A DNA stretch of 64,000 bases from Bondarzewia mesenterica (Eukaryota > Basidiomycota > Agaricomycetes > Russulales > Bondarzewiaceae): positions 48,978-112,977 of the forward strand of contig SGPL01000036.1 in assembly GCA_004802705.1 (NCBI GenBank), given 5' to 3'. Both the position numbers and the translations under genes were made by a program. Positions 58,793-64,000 of the stretch are shown here, one piece after another; within the stretch, counting starts at the first letter, position 1; each line of letters begins with the position of its first letter. The notes beneath the pieces were generated by a model. It had not been told where the DNA came from, made no database searches, and saw only the letters and a list, made by a program, of their open reading frames with translations.

Positions 58793-61277
58793 TCACAACG
58801 TGAAATTTTCGGCATGGAAGTGGATCGTGGGTCCTCCCCTCATGACCGCGCGAGTGGCCTTGACGGGCGACGCTAGACACTCGCGCACAGCTCTGATCAA
58901 CGACGGCGGTCCAGACACTGCGCCAGTTTACAGCCACCGAAAAATCAGCCACCAAAAACAAAAACAAAAACGATCAAAAATCTGCTCACCATCGACAGAC
59001 ATGGGTCCCTCCGCCGTGCGTATCTCCTCCTGCACCAACCGCGCAACGTCAGGTCTGCCCTTGACCGGCACGAGTCCGAGCCCGCCGACCTCGACGCTCT
59101 CGGGCGATTTCTCTCCAGACCCTGACGGTTCGGAGCTATGAGTTTGCAGCGGCAGATCGCCCGGTGTTTTCTCACCGCTACCGCTGGCGCTCGGGCCTGT
59201 CACGAAGATACCGATATCGAGCGAGAGGCCGGGCGGCGCAGTGGAAAGGGCGTCCGCGAGTGCGGCGGAAATCCACTCGAGATATTCTGTTAAAGTACTA
59301 GTTGTTCAATATGTTTTTGTGCGAATAGGCGTAGATGAGATTGACCTTCATCGCGGATGGCCCAAATGAAGACGATCCTCTTCGCAAGAGCCGTTCCATC
59401 TCGCACGCGTCTTAGCCACCGCCGAGAGACGTGTCAGCCATGTTCGACAGGACGGATATGCTGAGGAACCCCATACCTCACTACATCGAGCAGAAGGGGA
59501 AGTGTGTACGAAACGCCAGTCCCGCCTACCCATACCGAATTCTCAGTACTAAACAAGGACATGAAAAAAATAAATATCCTCACCGGCAACAAGCACGCAC
59601 GTCACATACGGCCTCAAATCTGTCGGCATACCGTACGGTCCGTCGACGTAGACCGGGACTTTCACGCCCTCTTTCTCCGCGGCCCTCTCGACGAGTCGCT
59701 TGGTCAGGCCCTCCTTGCCTTTGACGATGAACACGAGCTCCTGCTCGCCCTTCCCGTCCGCACTCGGTATACCTGCAATGGTGAACGGGTGCGACTCGAG
59801 GGGAACGGCGGAGATGGTCGGGAAGGCGAGGAAGACGTGCTGGCCTGGCCTCCACTCAAGGGGTATGCGACGCTTGAGGGTGATGCGGAGGGCGTCGCTG
59901 GCGATGAGAGAAAGTGCGGCTTTGGATTGCGGGGGCCGGAGGAAGACATTCAGAATAAGATACCGGGTGAGGCGGAAGAGCCGTTCGAAGCCCCAGACGA
60001 CCCAGGTCGGCCAGATATAGTATCCGAAACTGCGTCACGGATATTTAAGCAACAGCAACAGGATTTCGAGAATATATATCCTGACATACCCGGGTTCGGA
60101 CGTGTGGAGGTAAGCCAGAAGAATGAAAACACTACAACCAGTCAGCGCGTTTTAAATGAGCGGTCATGAAGAAACACAGACAATACGAGGATGACGTGAG
60201 TGAAGTAGAACATTTCATGAGAAAGTTCTCTGACTGGCCGCAAAGAGAGGACGATAGCAAGAGTATAAGTTGTACCCGCGGCTACGCCCAGCTGTTCCCA
60301 TCGAAACATGGAAAGTTCATCTGCGCCAAAGAATCTGCGGACCGTCAGGACATCAAATGATTGATCGCATATGAAGCATATGAACGCCACTCACCCGATA
60401 TGAAACCTGCATTAAAGCGGAATATATAAGAGAGAAAAAGGTTCGATATAGGGCGGGCGCATACCTTCCCCAAAGATGGACCCAGATCAAGACTAGGATA
60501 CAGCGAGCAACCGCACGGTGGAGGACGTTGATCTACAGATGCCCGATGGTCAATAAACATAACCGACAGCCTAGTGACCACAGACCCTCTCATGACCGAC
60601 CCCAGTCAGCCCTGGCAATCACAAAAATTGTCAGGAATGATATACGATAGCCCGGAAGGCACATACATCCTATGATATTGTTCTTGGCGGATAAGGCAGG
60701 TAGCAGAGGCAGCTGTGCAGCAGCAATATGCGCGGCCTTGTTCGCCCAAAAGTCAGAATTCAAATTGTCGGCTGCAATGACCAAATTGGTCAAACATCAT
60801 ACTTCCAATAATTCTATTGAATGGGGAGATATACATACTATGCACGAATTCCCAAATCAAGAGAGCCGACATATAAACGAGAGTGATGAACACCTCAAAG
60901 AAGGACATAGAAAACACCCGACCGAGGCGGACCCGCCAGCGAAAGGCAACGATCCGCGACACCGTCAAGATAGCTGCAGGGAGCCTCAAAATCGAACAGC
61001 CGGTCGTCGACGCAGTTGAATTTTGTCTATGGCGAACGTGCACACGGAACCATGCCCAAGCAATGCTGACCACATTGATCGCAGTTGCAAGAGCCAGGGC
61101 ACTGAGTGTCAGATACCAGACTTGTTTTGGATATTCCTAAACCGTTTCGCAGTCAGATCAAGCGCATGTAAAGATCAAGTAGAAGAAATAACCCACGAAT
61201 TCGCCACGGTGCTTAATGGCGTGAAGATGCGCGCTCTCGGAGGCGGCAGCTGCTGAAGCTGAAGCAGAGGAGGACAT
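58793..61277 (-). CDS. Ferric-chelate reductase (FRE/NOX-type flavocytochrome)
   Basis: Plasma-membrane metalloreductase that moves electrons from NADPH via FAD and two hemes to extracellular Fe(III) or Cu(II). The start at 61275-61277 gives MSSSASASAAAASESAHLHA. The heme domain shows FFEVFITLVYMSALLIWEF, FWANKAAHIAAAQLPLLPAL, GVGHERINVLHRAVARCILV (heme His), HLWGR and FYFTHVILVLSVFL. The FAD-binding motif is RPGQHVFLAFP with ESHPFTIAG; the NADPH site is LVAGGTGVSYTLPLLLD and IVFIWAIRDE. A Gly/Ser-rich insert (SGSGEK repeated) follows, then VSGPPSLIRAVRECLASP and the C-terminal HFHAENFTL. Many introns; a 12-base exon (60395-60406) restores FHIG between LWGR and FFGADE. No break is seen. Upstream GATA sites suggest iron repression. 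Confidence 0.88.
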
Positions 61278-61535
61278 GGTGCTTAGAAAATGCTTTTCTC
61301 AATCCACAAACTGGGGTGCATACCTGCCAGTAAGCCTTTAAGCTTTAAGTACAGGTCAGCGGGGCAATGCAAACTCCACCCTTCCTCCCACTCTCACACG
61401 GAGACATTGTATTGCCTTCTTGTCGAGTGTTGGAACTTGGGGTAGAGGGAAACGTCACCCTCTTCAGGTATACATGGTTGGCGTTACCGTATGCATTTCC
61501 GAGGTTTGACGGTGACATCTGCGTAATCTGATAAG

Positions 61536-61588
61536 ATTGATAAGAGATGTGAGACCAAAATAGCTGGATGTTCATCTTATCCGATAAG
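61536..61588. promoter_or_regulatory. Cluster of GATA sites including an iron-regulator consensus ATCTGATAA
   Basis: ATCTGATAA at 61536-61544 equals the ATCWGATAA consensus of fungal iron-responsive GATA repressors (SreA/Urbs1/Sre1 type). GATAAG follows at 61549-61554, its complement CTTATC at 61576-61581 and another GATAAG at 61583-61588, the last pair forming ATCCGATAA with one mismatch. Four sites in 53 bases lie about 260-310 bases upstream of the ferric reductase start. Binding in this species is inferred. Confidence 0.6.
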
Positions 61589-62067
61589 AACCAGTGGTTA
61601 GCATGAACTTAGAAGAACTGAAGTTGCGTCGCGTGAAACGGGAGCAGAAATCGGCCACGTCTGTCATTGCAACAGGAGGAACCCAGTGGATAAATCGAAT
61701 CGAAACAAAAACCCAGATTCGCAGGACTGTAGCCAACATCGAAAGCAAGAGACAGGGCATCATTCATCAAGCTTCAAGTCTGCCCAAGATGGAGTGATGA
61801 ATTGCGAACTGAGCCACCCAGAACAAAAAAAGGATGCGCGCAGGATGGTCATTATGCTTCTAGTGGCATTCTGAAAGCCCACTCGCGTAGTCACCTGCGT
61901 CGGAAGAGTGAAGTCCTGTCGTCTTCTGACCGCGCGTGAGAGAAAAGAACAGCAAGAAGAGGGCTGTGAGGACCAAACACCGAAGGCGGTGCCGTTATGG
62001 TTGGCATGCGTTCATATCTGATACGCCCTGCGACTGGGAGTGGTTAGTACGACAGCAGCGGGCACTT

Positions 62068-62076
62068 ATCAGATAA
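62068..62076. promoter_or_regulatory. Second iron-regulator GATA consensus (ATCAGATAA)
   Basis: ATCAGATAA also fits ATCWGATAA, about 790 bases upstream of the ferric reductase start; a CTTATC lies nearby at 62102-62107 and an ATCGGATAA near-match at 62466-62474. Together with the proximal cluster this makes chance less likely. Confidence 0.5.
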
Positions 62077-63019
62077 CACCAAAGCAGCTTCTGGAAGACA
62101 TCTTATCAGTCGTAGGGAACAGATGCATCTCGGATATGGAGAACGAATTCACACATACCAACTTATATGGAAATGTGTGAACTCCCAATCGCCAATCAGA
62201 TCCAGCTTGTACTCGTCTGCAAGGGCTAAGATGTAAGCCAGCTGTCCAATTCTGAGAGTGTTATTCAGCACGATTCTAATTGCTATATCTCGTGGGCAAT
62301 CCAAGGAGTCAAGCGCTGAGCATAACCTCACCGACAAGAATGCTGTAACCCCAGAGCAACTTCAATCGATTTTCATATCTGCTCTTCATCCCTGACGACA
62401 AGGCGTACCAGCGTTAAGCAGGATATTACCGACTACGCTGGCGTTGGCGTTTTCGAGGTTTGGGCATCGGATAAGTGATAATTCTTCACGGAGATTACTC
62501 GCAGAAAATGGGGACTGCAAGAGCACAACTTCTCGAGACGAAGCAGCGTGGAATGCCGGCACCCCGCAGCGACGAAAGATGCGCATGATACCGCGCGAAA
62601 ACGGGCTCCACATTCTGTTATTAATAACACTCACCCCAGTCCAAGGCGTCGTTTTTCACCGGCCGGTAGCAAGAGGTAGCAAGGTTTGCAATCCGTCAAA
62701 GTTCGAATCTCACGGCGCTGCGTAAGTGTCTTCTCTGTGGCAACCGTGGCTTCAGCGCGTCACAAGTCCCACGGCTTCACAGAACGTTCGAGATCGCAGC
62801 GCGAGCGAAAAACGGGTGTCTTGAGATGGACGAGCAAAAAAAAAGGAAAAAGAAATCGCAGGCCATTTAGGAAGAAATGACTCGAAGCGAGTCACGAACG
62901 ACGGACAGTGGCTGGCCGAATTCGCAAAGCGCGGACTTGAGAACTTGAACTTGAAACTGGCGCCGCGGAATCTAATCGTAAAGAAGCGTGGGAAATTTCA
63001 ACGATCTTTCACCTTCCCA

Positions 63020-64000
63020 ATGCCATCCTCGTCCTCCTCGAGCGCCTCGTCCTCCCGCTCCTCCTCACCCGGACCTCAGAATACCAAAAACAATCAAAGA
63101 AACACAGAATCCACATCCGACACCTCTTCTTCCGACTCCGCGTCCGACTCTAGTGACTCTGAGCTCGAACAACCATCCGAACCCGTCCTCTCCCATGCTG
63201 CACTCCGGAAACAAAAGCGAAAGCTCCAAACCCAAGGAACCTCCACCACCGTCGAGGAAGCGACCGATGTCAATAAAAATGACACATCCAAGCCTCCTTC
63301 CTCCGCCAAAGTGAAAGTGGCGGACACAGCGCAGCTCAAACGCCAAAACTCAGTCTGGATCGGCAACTTGTCCTTCAAGACGACCCCAGACGCCCTGCGG
63401 CGCTTCTTCGATGGCGTCGGCGAGATCACGCGCATCCACATGCCCACCAAGTCTGGCGGCGACGTGCACGCTCGCAACGAAAACCGCGGGTGCGTCCGAT
63501 CGTTCTTTCATTTCACCGAGGCGAAAACTCATCGTCTATTTACACACACATATGTACATCTACCTCCCACGTGGCTAACCCGCACGTCAGGTTCGCGTAC
63601 GTCGACTTCGCGACGCCCGACGCGAAGATCACCGCCATCGCGCTGTCCGAGAACCCGCTCGAGGGCCGACGGCTCCTCATAAAAGACGGTGAGTCACCCC
63701 AACATCCGTTCTCATCCTCCACACCTTTTCACCGACACCCCCCTCGTACCCACCCAGGCGGCGACTTCACCGGCCGACCCGCGCCCGTCGCCACGACCGC
63801 GAACACCACCGACGCGTCGTCCACCAAACCCGGACTGACCAAAACCGCCCAAAAAATCCTCAGCGCACAAAAACAACCGCCCGCGCCGACGCTCTTCCTC
63901 GGCAACCTCGGCTTCGAGACGACCGACGACTCGATCCGCGGCCTGCTCGACGCGCACAGGCCGCACAAACCCCCGGCAGACCCGCAGGACCAAGAGGGGG
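63020..64000 (+). CDS. NOP13: Nop13-like nucleolar RNA-binding protein, two RRMs (3' end outside window)
   Basis: RRM protein related to yeast Nop13, a nucleolar pre-rRNA-associated factor. The ATG at 63020 begins a Ser-rich leader (MPSSSSSSASSSRSSS) and an acidic/Ser region. RRM1: SVWIGNLSFKTTPDALRRFF as RNP2, then after an intron RGFAYVDFATPDAKITAIAL as RNP1, and NPLEGRRLLIKDGGDFTGRP, the segment that joins the two RRMs in Nop13. RRM2 begins TLFLGNLGFETTDDSIRGLL and runs off the window. Introns near 63488 and 63690 keep frame (phases 2 and 1). The upstream in-phase extension has no ATG. Nop13 is preferred over other two-RRM proteins because of the LIKD-x3-F-x-GRP link. Confidence 0.82.

Larger units (their letters stand above)
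61278..63019. other. Long upstream interval of ferric reductase, no supported gene
   Basis: About 1.7 kb between the divergent ferric reductase and Nop13-like genes. Frames are short; a 67-codon plus frame (61594-61797) and hydrophobic minus frames (for example 61572-61763, 62149-62337) have no motif I know. It carries GATA sites (separate entries). At 62650-62735 a GTTCGAATCTCACGG string resembles a tRNA 3' half but does not fold. Just before the Nop13 ATG lies an A-rich patch (62826-62875). Confidence 0.55.

Noticed and set aside
61572..62337. Short hydrophobic minus-strand frames as a second membrane-protein gene
   Set aside because: No continuous spliced product or motif could be assembled; they lie in the regulatory region of the ferric reductase.
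62640..62735. tRNA-like stretch with GTTCGAATC
   Set aside because: The bases flanking the T-loop do not pair, and no acceptor stem or clear D-arm was found; at most a worn relic.

Overview
The window is nuclear DNA from a basidiomycete fungus, most likely an agaricomycete. Genes are packed closely on both strands, nearly every gene has several introns of about 45-70 nt with GT...AG borders, and the gene content is fungal: Rcf2, Nop13, Vip1, Ccc2, Iqg1, Yos1, a Dif1/Spd1-type ribonucleotide-reductase inhibitor and a heme-thiolate peroxidase. I recognise no rRNA, intact tRNA, CRISPR array or autonomous transposon. All splice sites are my manual reading of frame continuity and family similarity, not transcript data.

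Layout. 1-4.1 kb: OST1 (3' end cut by the window edge, minus), mitochondrial uL22 (minus) divergent from YOS1 (plus), and a GILT-type thiol reductase (minus). 4.1-5.9 kb: no convincing gene. 5.9-9.6 kb: an AT-hook/C2H2 protein, an orphan protein and a ribonucleotide-reductase inhibitor, all minus. 10.6-14.1 kb: a secreted/membrane kelch protein. 14.7-17.7 kb: a large low-complexity orphan (minus), divergent from an aldo/keto reductase (18.0-19.4 kb). 19.6-26.2 kb: the ER Hsp90 (GRP94, HDEL tail) and a WW/FF splicing or elongation factor, both minus. 26.6-27.4 kb: a heme-thiolate peroxidase. 27.4-30.7 kb: gene-poor, with a broken U2 snRNA-like fragment. 30.7-33.4 kb: an allantoate-permease-type MFS transporter. 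33.9-40.2 kb: IQGAP (minus). 40.7-43.4 kb: a peroxisomal acyl-CoA synthetase (minus). 44.1-47.5 kb: gamma-tubulin complex protein 3. 47.7-51.9 kb: the Ccc2 copper ATPase (minus), divergent from Vip1/PPIP5K (52.1-56.2 kb). 56.4-57.4 kb: FTS/AKTIP (minus), divergent from RCF2 (57.6-58.4 kb). 58.8-61.3 kb: a ferric reductase (minus) with GATA-type iron boxes upstream. 63.0 kb to the end: Nop13-like RNA-binding protein.

Themes. Several genes serve the secretory pathway (OST1, YOS1, GRP94, GILT) and metal handling (Ccc2 copper pump, ferric reductase); this is proximity, not operon structure. The most notable result is that three conserved single-copy-type genes carry a local frame break: GRP94 (one base short in an A run), IQGAP (a 7-bp tandem duplication) and FTS (one base too many in a C run). 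A fourth, GCP3, has an exon junction that does not keep frame. The encoded proteins are otherwise intact around each break, so consensus errors are the leading explanation, with real allelic lesions as the alternative.
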